Source: Flavobacteriales bacterium (GTDB lineage Bacteria > Bacteroidota > Bacteroidia > Flavobacteriales_F > PHOS-HE28). From it: 64,000 nucleotides of DNA. A program made the position numbers and the translations under genes. Location of the stretch: contig JAEUSU010000026.1 in assembly GCA_016788635.1 (NCBI GenBank), positions 1 through 64,000 on the forward strand. The letters are read 5' to 3'. Under the pieces are notes generated by a model. The model saw nothing but the letters and a program-made list of their open reading frames with translations, ran no database searches and had not been told where the DNA came from. Positions 9,696 to 18,956 of this stretch are shown here, in pieces; position 1 is the stretch's first letter, and each line of letters opens with the position of its first letter.

Positions 9696-11987
9696 TCAGA
9701 AGGGATACCCGATGGCGATGTTGAGGATCAGGTTGCGCCTCCAGCTCGCGTCGAGGTCATCGAACACCCAGCGGTCGCCAGCGGGGAGGTCTGGACGGCG
9801 CAGGGGAGCGGCCAGGTCCAGGCGGATCACGATCACCTGTGGGTCCACGCGCACACCAAAACCGGCGTTCAAGGCGATCTCGCTCACGAAGGTGTCCCAC
9901 TTGAACTCACCTCCGGGACGGGAAGGGTCGGGGCGCATGAGCCACACGTTACCCGCATCGGCGAACAAGGCGCCTTTTACAAAGCCGGAGATGGGGAATC
10001 GGTATTCCATGTTGGCCTCCAGCTTGAGGTCGCCGACCTGGTCCACCAGCAGGTTGCCTTCCTGCTGGGAGACAAATGTGCCCGGCCCCACGCTGCGCGC
10101 CCTGAATCCACGCAGACTGTTGGTGCCCCCGGCGAAGAATTGCTTCACGTACGGGAGCACTGCGGTGTTGCCGTAGGAGAAGCCCGCATGGGTGAGCACG
10201 CGAGTGACCAATTGTGCGCCTTGCCCCCCGACCACCTTGTACCACCTCACTTCCGGCCGCAGGCGGATGTACTGTGAGAAGCGCTCATTAAAAAGGGTGT
10301 ATCCCTCCTCCGGTCGATCGCCACGGGTGAGGCTGAACATGGCCGAGAGCATGTTGCCACTGGCATCGGCCCCCATGCTGTACACGAGCCACATGCGCTG
10401 ATCGTCCCTGCTCCTGGTGCTGCGTGTGTAGGTATATCCGGAACCGACGATGAACTGATCCTCGAAGCTGAGCTTGACAATGGGGTTCTCAGCCAGGAAG
10501 GCATCGAACTCCGGTGTGGTATAAAAAAGATCATTGTAGCTCACCTCCAACAGTTGCACGTCATGCCACACACGCTGACCCCTATGCCACGAATAACTGA
10601 GGCCGGCAGCAGAGGAGCGCATGCCATAGAGGTCGATGCGGCGGAACAGGCCAAAGCCGGCGGAGATGTTGGTGACGGGTGCGCTGCTTAAAAGGCCTTT
10701 GGGTTGTGGAAGCAGGAGCATGCGGGGAATGGCGAGGGCGGCCTTCAACCCGATCTCATAGGCGTTGGTTCCCCTGTCCGCTCCGGATACCTGCGTTTCG
10801 AACCTTCCGTTGAGGTCCACGGAGAGCTGCTCGGCACCTCCCAGCAGGTTCCTGTCCACTATACCGAATCGCACACCAGGCCCTGCGAAGTTGTTGCTCT
10901 TGCTCACGGCGTTGAGCTCGCTGAAGAGGGAGAAGCGTTTTAGCGGCATCAACGCGATATGGGCGTCCAGTGACGCTTCCCGCAAGGTGTCATCCGCATA
11001 GGCCACCAGCACGTTCCGAAACACCCCAAAGGAGTTGATGTACCGTTGCATGGCGTTGGTGCGCCGCAGCGAATAGGCCTCTCCCGGACGCACAAGCACA
11101 CCGTTGAGGATGGGGGCCGGTCTGTACATGTCCAGGTAATTGATGATCCGGACTTGATCCACCATGACGGTATCACGGGGGGGGAGCACCTCATCCTGGT
11201 CGGCATGCACGGTAACGGACCGGATGGTGTGCAAGCGGCGTTTCAGCGCGCTGGTCCCAGGTTTCACACGCAGGTGCAGATCCACGCGCTTGCCCCCAAC
11301 GCTCGTGTCCGCCGCCCAGATCAGGTCGTCCGCACGCAGCCGGTACCAGCCATGGTCGCGCAACCGATCGGTCACGCGGTTCCGTTCAGCGGTCAAGCGG
11401 GAAAGGTCATACGGCTCACCCGCCTGGACAGTGGACAAGGGCAGCATGCTTGCCAATGCACTGTCCAGGCCGCTGTTGCCCGCACCCATGCCCAGGCTGC
11501 GGATGATATGAGGTTCACCCGGCTCTACCGTAAAGGTCACCGAAGCCTTGCGTCCATGGCGCACCACTTCGAAGCTGCTGCGAGCACTGAAATAGCCACG
11601 GTTGTTCATGCGGTTCACCATGGCGGCATTGATGTCCTGCAGGGGAAGCGCGTCGAGGTGAACGGGCGGTGACCCGAGCTTGTACTTCAACCAGTGTTTT
11701 ATCCCTTTCTTTTTCTCGGGTTCCTTCACCGCATTGTGCAAAGCCACTGCCGGGCGCCTGCCCAGGATGCTCTGGTTCGCAACGGGCCGCACCAGGGCGG
11801 AAAGCTCACGCTCTGCACCCCTGCCATCAAAGGTGGGCTCACTGGTCCATTGGATGGTGAAGCCGGTGTAGAGGGGTTGTTCCACCGAACTCTGCCGCAG
11901 GCCCGTGCACGAAGCGAGGAGGAGCAATGTCAGGAACGCCAGCAGAGCGGCGTCGGCATGTGAGCGATGGTCAGGTACCCGGTACAT
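9696..11987 (-). CDS. BamA/TamA-family outer-membrane barrel protein with lipoprotein signal
   Basis: The 763-residue protein begins with a lipobox-type signal (TLLLLASC, Cys27). POTRA-like segments follow at about 100-330 (for example SVTFTVEPGEPHIIRSLG). The C-terminal half is an Omp85-type 16-strand barrel with FFAGGTNSLRGFRARSVGPG, GALFADAGNVW and a terminal aromatic strand (NLILNIAIGYPF). The family inserts or exports outer-membrane proteins. Its ATG overlaps the TGA of the upstream tamB gene by one base (TGATG), so translation is probably coupled and the two should act as a TAM-like pair. The coding strand contains an 8-C tract (8 G on the plus strand at 11177-11184). Confidence 0.92.
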   Translation of the reverse strand: MYRVPDHRSHADAALLAFLTLLLLASCTGLRQSSVEQPLYTGFTIQWTSEPTFDGRGAERELSALVRPVANQSILGRRPAVALHNAVKEPEKKKGIKHWLKYKLGSPPVHLDALPLQDINAAMVNRMNNRGYFSARSSFEVVRHGRKASVTFTVEPGEPHIIRSLGMGAGNSGLDSALASMLPLSTVQAGEPYDLSRLTAERNRVTDRLRDHGWYRLRADDLIWAADTSVGGKRVDLHLRVKPGTSALKRRLHTIRSVTVHADQDEVLPPRDTVMVDQVRIINYLDMYRPAPILNGVLVRPGEAYSLRRTNAMQRYINSFGVFRNVLVAYADDTLREASLDAHIALMPLKRFSLFSELNAVSKSNNFAGPGVRFGIVDRNLLGGAEQLSVDLNGRFETQVSGADRGTNAYEIGLKAALAIPRMLLLPQPKGLLSSAPVTNISAGFGLFRRIDLYGMRSSAAGLSYSWHRGQRVWHDVQLLEVSYNDLFYTTPEFDAFLAENPIVKLSFEDQFIVGSGYTYTRSTRSRDDQRMWLVYSMGADASGNMLSAMFSLTRGDRPEEGYTLFNERFSQYIRLRPEVRWYKVVGGQGAQLVTRVLTHAGFSYGNTAVLPYVKQFFAGGTNSLRGFRARSVGPGTFVSQQEGNLLVDQVGDLKLEANMEYRFPISGFVKGALFADAGNVWLMRPDPSRPGGEFKWDTFVSEIALNAGFGVRVDPQVIVIRLDLAAPLRRPDLPAGDRWVFDDLDASWRRNLILNIAIGYPF

Positions 11988-14900
11988 CAGCGCTCCTGTT
12001 CCTGGTCACGTTGCGCATCCCGGGTTTGCAGGATCGCCTTCCGGAGCTGTTCAAGCTCCCTGGCGTTCTTCTCGAAGTCGCGGGTAAGCATGATGGCCAC
12101 GCCGTTGTTCACCAACTCGCCGTCGTACATGTCGAAGGCGTTCTCATGGTACACGCGCAGTCGCAGTCTGCCATCGCGCGTGATGTCGTATGCGATGGCG
12201 TACTGTGGCGCCCGGGTGTTGCTCATGGCGCTCACCTCCTGCCGGCGTTCGTTGTAGCCCACCGAGCCGCCGGCTTCAATGCTGATGCGGTCGTTCATCA
12301 CGCGCTGGGTCACCTTGTAGTCCAGCGTGGTGCGCGAATAACTCTCGCCACCCTCTGTCTGGTCGAAGGTGCTTACGCCCAGCTGGACGTTCATGCCCTT
12401 GATGCCCTGTCCCGTAAGCCTGTTGAGCTGCTGGGTGAGGATGCCGTTCACGGAGTTCCGCGCTGCGGTACTGGCCAGGTTGCTGCCGCCCTGTCCTGCG
12501 CCGATCTCGTCCTCGATGAAGGTGCTCAGCACCAGCAGCCCGAATACCTGCCGGTTCAGTTCCTCCTGGTTCCCTGGTTTGGACAGTTGGTCAAGCACGC
12601 TGCTCACCTGCGGCGCGCTGCTGCGTGCCTGTCGGTCCATCTCCAGCCCGAAGCTGATGTCCGGTGCGTTCACGATCCCGCGTATGTGGATGAGCACGTC
12701 AAAGGGGAGCGGTGCCTGAAGGGCGTTGCGCTCGCTCTCGGTCAGGCCACCGCGTGCATTGGCCACCAAAGGGAATGGGGCTGCCCGCGTGCTGTATTTG
12801 GCCTGCAGGTCCATCCGTCCGGCAAGTGGATCGCCGCTCCAAACGATCTTGCTTCCAGGCACCAGCTCGAAGCGCTTCTTCACCAGGCCGTAGAACTCCA
12901 GTGTATATCCACCATCCGCCAGCGTAAAGGGTCCTTCCAGATGGAGCTCGCCAGCCGGGTCGTAGCGGAAGTGAAGGTCACCCGAACCGCTGAAGGTGGC
13001 CTCATCGCCGGTGGTGGGGTCGAGCACGATGGCGAAGCGGGTGTTGCGGTCGATCTTGATCTGGAGGTCCAGATCGATGCCAGGCAACTGTGCGGCCAAT
13101 GAGTCACGGAGCAATTCACTATCGGTCTTCGTCACCACGGTGTCCAGCGCATTCAGGTCGGCAGTGAACTGAACGATGCCCGTGTGTTCGACCATCTCCA
13201 CTTTGCTGCCAGGCAGCACCACGCTGAGCGCCGTGGAGTCCAGTATGCCCACCTCACCCTTCACGATCGGTGCGGATGCCGTACCCTCGATCTGCAGGTC
13301 GATGCCACTGTAGAGCTTGCCGAAGAACAGGGGGTTGTCCTTGATCGTGCTGTTCACCAATTGGAACCGATCGGTGCGCAGGCGCAGGTCCAGGATGGGC
13401 GCTTCGCCTTCCTTGGTGTTCACACGCCCATCCAGCTTGAACCGGTTTTCCTTCGCGTCCAGTACTGTAAAGTCCCGAAGAGAAAGTCCCTGTTGATCGA
13501 AGACGATGGAATCCTGCGGGATGCGATACACCGATCCGGTCTTCACCAGGCCGAAGCGCGCGTTCTGCAATACCGTATTGCCGATCACGGACATTTGGTC
13601 CCCGTGCTGCTCATAATGGAGGTCGCCACGCAACGCACCCGCCAGCTCAAATAGATGGTCTGTGAGGAGCGGTGCGAACACGGCAAGCTCCTGCAGGTCC
13701 AAGTGGCCTTGCGCCTCCGATCGCATGTCAGCTTCGCTCAGGTCAACATTCACCCCGGCTTCCAACCGGTTCATGCCGGCATCCAACTGGAGTTCAGCCT
13801 TGAAATGATCGGGGCTCACTTCCTGAAGGTGTGCGGTCACCGTGCCGAGGTCAACCCCCATCACATGCAGCTGGTGCAGGGCCATTTCAGCAGCCAGGCG
13901 ATCGCTTTTGCGCAAGGGAAGGAGAACCGTGGCATCCAGGCTTCCGCGCAGGAGCGCAAGGCTGTCCTGGCTTCTTACCAGGCCGGTCAGGCCGGAAAGG
14001 TCGAAGTTGGATATGTCCAAATGGTTCCCATCGGCTTCCGTCCGGATCTCTATGCGCTGATCTCCGCTGGTAAGGACGAAGTCTTCCGCTTGCATCCCCT
14101 TGGGGTCCATATGGAGCGCGTTCCCCGCCTTGGCACGCCACGCGACCCTGTCCAAAAGGATATCTTCCTGGAGTTGGAGTACGGGAATGCCCTTGACCTG
14201 CTTCATGTCCATACCGATGCGGTAACGGTCGCTGTCCTCTGTTCGCAACCTGAACAATGTGCGCAGTGCGCCCGGTGCGTTGGTGGCGCTCAAAACCAGG
14301 CCATCCACGTAGAGGCTGTCACGCATGATCCGGGCTACGGTCATTTCGCCATCCAGATCGGCCCCGATGGCCTTGAGGTTGAGCGTCAATGCGCGCACTT
14401 CAACACCGGAATGGTCGATCGTGGGAATGTCGACCTCCAATGCCAGGGCGTCCTTGTCGCTGTTGTAATGGCCTTCCAGGCGTTCCACCTCAATGGCGCG
14501 CAGGTCAGGCAGGATCATGCCAGCCAGCCTGTTCGTTCCAGGCAGGTCGATCTTCAGCGTGACCTCCTTTCCGGGCGGAGGCTTGAACGCATAAGGTTCC
14601 TGGAACGCGCCAAGGAGACGATCGTGAAGCAAGGCGAAGGTGCTGTCCAAGGACATGTTGGTCCTGAAACCAATGCGCGCGGCATCACAATCGAGGTCCA
14701 AGGCGGCGGCATTGGTATCCAACAGTGCGCTCAGCGCGAAGCGGTCAAAAAGGAAGCTGTTCTCAGTGTTGTAAAGTCGCAGCCCCTGTGCATCAAGAGC
14801 GGCAGATCCCCCGGCTCCTGGCAGCCATGCGATGCGGCCGGTGACCCGGCTTTCGGCGTTCAGCTCGTGAGGCGTGATGCCGAGCTCCTGCAGGCCAAAG

Positions 14901-17059
14901 CGGGCCAGTGACAGGTCGAGCTGCACGGCCAGGCTGTCGCCTTCCTGGGGCCAGCGACTTGCGGAACGCATCTCCAAACTGGCCGGGCCCGCATCGCAGG
15001 TAAGGCCCATGTGCAGGGAGTCCTTTATCGCTTCGGCTGTCAGGCAGAGGCTGGAGAGGTCGCTTCCGTGGTAGGAGAGTCGCGTGAATTCGAGTTCTGC
15101 GGAACCCTGGCGTGAAGGGTCGTGCAGACCGTTCGCATGCGCCACAATGCGGAAGCTGACCGGGCCCAATGCCGTATCACCGGTCAGGTGGGCAGCGGCG
15201 ATCTGCTCCGCGCTGATGTCCAACTCAAGACGACCAGGTGTGGAGCCCTTCCACGCGCGCGCTTCGGCCTTGCCGCGTAGATCGCCGAGGTCGCTGCGCA
15301 TGTCCAGCTCAACAACACCATCATATCCGAAGCCCTGTGCACGGCCGCTGAGGGTGAACCGAGTGGGAATGGGTGCGGTTGGCGGGGCAAGGGCCGCCAC
15401 CACCTCGTGCAGGCCGCTGCCCATGGTCAGTTGCTCCACTGAAAGGGTGTAATTGCTGCCCGGCCACTGCATGGCATTGCGGATGGTGGCCCGTGCTCGG
15501 ACCTCGGTCCCCTGGTCGCCGGAAAGCTGGATGCCGGCCTCTTCCACCTCCCGCAGGCTGCCTTCAGCCCAGGCCTTCGTGTGCCATGTCTCTCCCGTCG
15601 CTGATCCGTTCGGCAATTCCATACCGAACTGATGCAGCAGGGGCAACACGTCCGCTAAGCGCAGGTCACTACGCAGTTCCACGGTGCAGGGCACATCCTC
15701 CGGCTCGCGATAGGCAGTGCTCAGGTCGTGTGGCCGGACTTCAGCATGAAAGAACACGTTGTTCTTCATGACTGCCAGGAGACCGTTATCGACAGCCAGC
15801 CTTTGAGGTGTGGCCTCCACGTGTGCACGCAATTCCACGCGCTCTTGCGCAGGACCGGCATGAATGGCCAGGCTGTCAAGTTGAAAGGCCAGGCGTTCAT
15901 TGTTCAATATCAGGTCGCGTATTCCCATACCCAGGCGGGTGAAGACCAGGTGTTCGGGATCAACGAACTGGCGGGGCGATGCGATGTCGCCCGTGTGGAA
16001 TGCGATGTTGCTTCGGGAGACCTCGAACCGCTGTATCGCCAGGTCCCAATCCTGGGTCCAGTACCGGAAGCCATCGTGCTGGTCAAGCCATGGAGGTGCC
16101 CCCGTGCTATCGGTCACGGTCGCGGGGCCTTTGGTCAGTGTGCCCATGGTGAATCCGTCCAACACCACCTCAGCCAGATGCACGCGCTGTGTGCGGGTGT
16201 CCATCTCATGGCTGGTGAACCTCGCGTCCGCCAGTTCGACCCACAAGCTGTCGCCGGTGTCCTTGTTGATCAGTGCGAACTGGCTCCCTTCAAGCAGGAC
16301 CTGTTTGAAAGCGAGATCCAGTCCCGCCAAGGGGTTGGAGAGCGCAGGGTAGGAGGGTGGCTCTTGCGTGCCTTGGGGCATACGCAGGACGACCCGGGCT
16401 TGCCGCAACGCCATGGCATCGGCATGAAAGCGCATCTGCTCCAGGTCGAACGCGCTCATGGCAAGGGTCAACTCACCCAGTGCCACATCCATTTCAAGGT
16501 CCGCCGGCCGCATGATCATGGTGTAACGGAACCGCTCCAGTGCTGCATCGCCCATGCTGAAGGTGAAGCCACCCGCTGCCGTGTCGGGCGCTGAAGCAGC
16601 TGGCTGCCCGGCGAAGGCATGCACGATGAAGTCGAAATTGAAACTGGAGTCCGCCCGCTGCTCAAGCCTGGCATACACGTCGGAAAGGCTGGTGCGCTCC
16701 AAACGGAGTTCGCCATTAAGCAAGGGCACCAACCCAGCTTTGGTGGTAATGACGCCGGCATAGAGCAGGGTATCCTGCTGCTCATCGGCGACGAACAGAC
16801 CTTCCAACCGGACGTTCAGTGGGAAGCTGATGCGCAGGCGTGCAAGTTCAATGCGTGCGCCCGTTCGTTCGTTCAGGATGGCGAGCGCCCTTTGCTTGAT
16901 GACCTGCTGGACCGGTGGCAGGTACACCAAAAGGATCAGAAAGGCGAGTGCGATGAATGGGAACAGGACCAGCCTCACCAGCCAACGGCGTAAGCGCCGT
17001 CGGCCCTTGGTGGACTTCACCGGGCCGGTCTCAGAAGTATCGGTGTTCGCTGCGGACAC
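11987..17059 (-). CDS. tamB: TamB-like translocation/assembly module protein (DUF490)
   Basis: The 1690-residue protein has a basic N-terminus and one transmembrane segment (about 26-47, LVRLVLFPFIALAFLILLVY). An AsmA-like start (LNERTGARIELARLRISFPLNVRLEG) and a very long beta-rich region of repeated short strands follow. The C-terminal TamB domain (about 1250-1640) includes PFDVLIHIRGIVNAPDISFG and SYSRTTLDYKVTQRVMNDR. TamB proteins bridge the periplasm as a hydrophobic groove and work with an Omp85 partner, here the next gene. The start is a GTG: an in-frame TAG lies three codons upstream and no ATG precedes the membrane segment. Confidence 0.93.
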   Translation of the reverse strand: MSAANTDTSETGPVKSTKGRRRLRRWLVRLVLFPFIALAFLILLVYLPPVQQVIKQRALAILNERTGARIELARLRISFPLNVRLEGLFVADEQQDTLLYAGVITTKAGLVPLLNGELRLERTSLSDVYARLEQRADSSFNFDFIVHAFAGQPAASAPDTAAGGFTFSMGDAALERFRYTMIMRPADLEMDVALGELTLAMSAFDLEQMRFHADAMALRQARVVLRMPQGTQEPPSYPALSNPLAGLDLAFKQVLLEGSQFALINKDTGDSLWVELADARFTSHEMDTRTQRVHLAEVVLDGFTMGTLTKGPATVTDSTGAPPWLDQHDGFRYWTQDWDLAIQRFEVSRSNIAFHTGDIASPRQFVDPEHLVFTRLGMGIRDLILNNERLAFQLDSLAIHAGPAQERVELRAHVEATPQRLAVDNGLLAVMKNNVFFHAEVRPHDLSTAYREPEDVPCTVELRSDLRLADVLPLLHQFGMELPNGSATGETWHTKAWAEGSLREVEEAGIQLSGDQGTEVRARATIRNAMQWPGSNYTLSVEQLTMGSGLHEVVAALAPPTAPIPTRFTLSGRAQGFGYDGVVELDMRSDLGDLRGKAEARAWKGSTPGRLELDISAEQIAAAHLTGDTALGPVSFRIVAHANGLHDPSRQGSAELEFTRLSYHGSDLSSLCLTAEAIKDSLHMGLTCDAGPASLEMRSASRWPQEGDSLAVQLDLSLARFGLQELGITPHELNAESRVTGRIAWLPGAGGSAALDAQGLRLYNTENSFLFDRFALSALLDTNAAALDLDCDAARIGFRTNMSLDSTFALLHDRLLGAFQEPYAFKPPPGKEVTLKIDLPGTNRLAGMILPDLRAIEVERLEGHYNSDKDALALEVDIPTIDHSGVEVRALTLNLKAIGADLDGEMTVARIMRDSLYVDGLVLSATNAPGALRTLFRLRTEDSDRYRIGMDMKQVKGIPVLQLQEDILLDRVAWRAKAGNALHMDPKGMQAEDFVLTSGDQRIEIRTEADGNHLDISNFDLSGLTGLVRSQDSLALLRGSLDATVLLPLRKSDRLAAEMALHQLHVMGVDLGTVTAHLQEVSPDHFKAELQLDAGMNRLEAGVNVDLSEADMRSEAQGHLDLQELAVFAPLLTDHLFELAGALRGDLHYEQHGDQMSVIGNTVLQNARFGLVKTGSVYRIPQDSIVFDQQGLSLRDFTVLDAKENRFKLDGRVNTKEGEAPILDLRLRTDRFQLVNSTIKDNPLFFGKLYSGIDLQIEGTASAPIVKGEVGILDSTALSVVLPGSKVEMVEHTGIVQFTADLNALDTVVTKTDSELLRDSLAAQLPGIDLDLQIKIDRNTRFAIVLDPTTGDEATFSGSGDLHFRYDPAGELHLEGPFTLADGGYTLEFYGLVKKRFELVPGSKIVWSGDPLAGRMDLQAKYSTRAAPFPLVANARGGLTESERNALQAPLPFDVLIHIRGIVNAPDISFGLEMDRQARSSAPQVSSVLDQLSKPGNQEELNRQVFGLLVLSTFIEDEIGAGQGGSNLASTAARNSVNGILTQQLNRLTGQGIKGMNVQLGVSTFDQTEGGESYSRTTLDYKVTQRVMNDRISIEAGGSVGYNERRQEVSAMSNTRAPQYAIAYDITRDGRLRLRVYHENAFDMYDGELVNNGVAIMLTRDFEKNARELEQLRKAILQTRDAQRDQEQER

Positions 17060-17125
17060 GCGAGCCTAAGGTAGTCCGCATGGGTTGTGCGGGATATGCT
17101 GCGGAACAGAAGCGCTTACCGGTAT

Positions 17126-17578
17126 TCAACGATAGCGCACATCCGGCACACACCGCACAGGGAAATTCACACTGCGCGCGATGAAGCAGTATTTGTGCAC
17201 TTCACTGTGAAAGACGTGCGCTTTTTCCAGCATCGGTTCCCCGGCTATCTCCACCACCGGCCGGAGCGTCACTTCCGTGAATTGGCCACCCCCATCCTTG
17301 GTAAGCACCAGGGTGCCTTCGGCATGGTCCCGGTAACTGAGGACATTGATGCGGGCCCGGGCACAAAGGGCCAGGTAGGTGAGGAGATGGCAACCGCTCA
17401 GGGCGGCCAACAAGAGGTCCTCCGGGTTGTGCTGGTGCGCCACACCGCGGAATACAGGGTCGGCCGTGCCAATGAGGGCCGGCTTGCCAGCAATGTGCAT
17501 GACATGCTCGCGTGTATAGGTCTCGTAGCTGCGGGTGTGGTCGCCGCTCCAGACCAGTTCCAACCGGTAGTGGTGCAT
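17126..17578 (-). CDS. OsmC family peroxide-detoxifying protein
   Basis: The 150-residue protein has both OsmC/Ohr family cysteines: Cys63 in LSGCHLLTYL and Cys131 in HKYCFIARSVNFPV. NPEDLLLAAL lies ahead of the first. The family reduces organic hydroperoxides with thiol donors in the cytoplasm. The gene starts 11 bases after the metalloprotease stop on the same strand and is followed 66 bases later by tamB. It lies close to a divergent oxyR, which fits an oxidative-stress role. Ohr versus OsmC/YhfA subfamily cannot be settled by eye. Confidence 0.9.
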   Translation of the reverse strand: MHHYRLELVWSGDHTRSYETYTREHVMHIAGKPALIGTADPVFRGVAHQHNPEDLLLAALSGCHLLTYLALCARARINVLSYRDHAEGTLVLTKDGGGQFTEVTLRPVVEIAGEPMLEKAHVFHSEVHKYCFIARSVNFPVRCVPDVRYR

Positions 17579-17589
17579 GTCCTGCTTCG

Positions 17590-18735
17590 TTAATTCTTGA
17601 TGAACCGGACCGGATGAGCTTCACCAGCCACTTGCAGCAGGTACAGGCCTGCAGCTAAATGGCCCACCACTATTGAAGGACGGCCGTTCCCGGACCACAT
17701 CAAACAACCTTGAGCGTCGGTGATGGAGAGGTGCATCGCTGGCGTACTCCACTCCAGGTTCAGCACATGCTGCACGGGATTGGGCCAGATGCGGATGGTC
17801 TTATGGTCAAGCTCATCCATACCTATCCCCGGCATCAAGGTCCACCCGATATCCTGCATTATTCCGATGGCAATTGGCCCGGGCCAGTGGTTGGCCATGC
17901 CGGGGGTACCATTGGGCGTCATCAACTCGTTGGGGTTGCCGGCGGGGTAGGTGCTTTCGTTCAGGTGAACACAACTGCTGCCCAATGCAAAGGTGGCCGG
18001 TGCGTACATGCGCACGGGGGATCCGATGCTCCCGGCCAGGCCATGGGGCCCCTCCCAGTAGATCTGGTTGCTGGTGAATGCCGAGCCGAGCAATACAGAG
18101 GGGTTGGGCAGGTCCACAAGGAATTGGGGCGTGCTGTTGCGCAGGAACCGGTCGAAAATACCGGGCAGCGTGTCCAGCTGTGGCCAGGGAAAGCTGGTGG
18201 TGAGCGGAGCGAAATCACTGGCGAGCAGTGTGCCAAAGGAGCCCTCCGTACCGACCTTTTTGGCCAGGCCCACGAACCCCAGTCCGTGTCCAAGTTCGTG
18301 CAGGGCCACGGTCACCAGGTCGTACTGGCCCGGGCCTGGTGCGGCATCCAGGCCGTAGTACCAATTCGTGGTGGCGTTCAAATACACCTCGATGTCCTTC
18401 TCTCCGGGGTTCAACTCCATATCCGCAATGCTGTTCGCAAGGGCGGTGGCATACCAGGTCTGTGCGACCGGTGCAGCGGGGAAATCACGCCGTCCGTTCG
18501 GGAAGGTGATGCCCAGCAGGCCACTGCCCAGAGGGAACCAGTTCACCTTCACCTTGATGGGCACATTGCTTACCAGGATGCCGCCCCAGATGTTCCCAGC
18601 TTCGAGGAACGCAGGTTGGGCGATGGGAGGGACCGAGGATAGGTCGAAGGAAAAGGTGGCGGCGTGCAATGAGCGCCCCCAGGGCAATAGAACGCACCAT
18701 AGCCCAATGGTGATGATCCTATGAATGGTGCACAT
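17590..18735 (-). CDS. Secreted zinc metalloprotease-like protein with T9SS sorting domain
   Basis: The 381-residue protein has a signal peptide (about 1-26). A zinc-protease helix is visible in ALHELGHGLGFVG (His146, Glu147, His150). The third ligand position of a compact metzincin (HExxHxxGxxH) is glycine. A later histidine before a Met-turn-like sequence (CVHLNESTYP...NELMTP, His256 and Met271) could supply it, as in leishmanolysin-like proteases; that is inference. QDIGW follows, as in many HELxHGLGF proteins. The last 70 residues are a type A T9SS domain (IRIWPNPVQHVLNLEW ending VRFIKN). It should be exported and bound at the cell surface or released. Confidence 0.85.
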   Translation of the reverse strand: MCTIHRIITIGLWCVLLPWGRSLHAATFSFDLSSVPPIAQPAFLEAGNIWGGILVSNVPIKVKVNWFPLGSGLLGITFPNGRRDFPAAPVAQTWYATALANSIADMELNPGEKDIEVYLNATTNWYYGLDAAPGPGQYDLVTVALHELGHGLGFVGLAKKVGTEGSFGTLLASDFAPLTTSFPWPQLDTLPGIFDRFLRNSTPQFLVDLPNPSVLLGSAFTSNQIYWEGPHGLAGSIGSPVRMYAPATFALGSSCVHLNESTYPAGNPNELMTPNGTPGMANHWPGPIAIGIMQDIGWTLMPGIGMDELDHKTIRIWPNPVQHVLNLEWSTPAMHLSITDAQGCLMWSGNGRPSIVVGHLAAGLYLLQVAGEAHPVRFIKN

Positions 18736-18956
18736 GTGCCGAACTTACGATACGTGACCTGACCTCAGAGGAAGCGCCTTCCGTAGCGGAACGGCTTGCT
18801 CTACAGCGCAGGTTGTCGGAGCACCTGAACGACTGGTGAAGCTGCGCTGGGGCACCTGATCCTCAAGAAGCTCTTGGTCCAATGCCTCTTGTGGAACCCA
18901 CCAGACGACCAGCATTGGCCGAACGGATACTTTCGAACGAACAATTGATATCGCCA

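Noticed and set aside
13655..14911. 418-codon plus-strand open frame
   Set aside because: Antisense shadow of tamB; no signal peptide, domain or plausible start.
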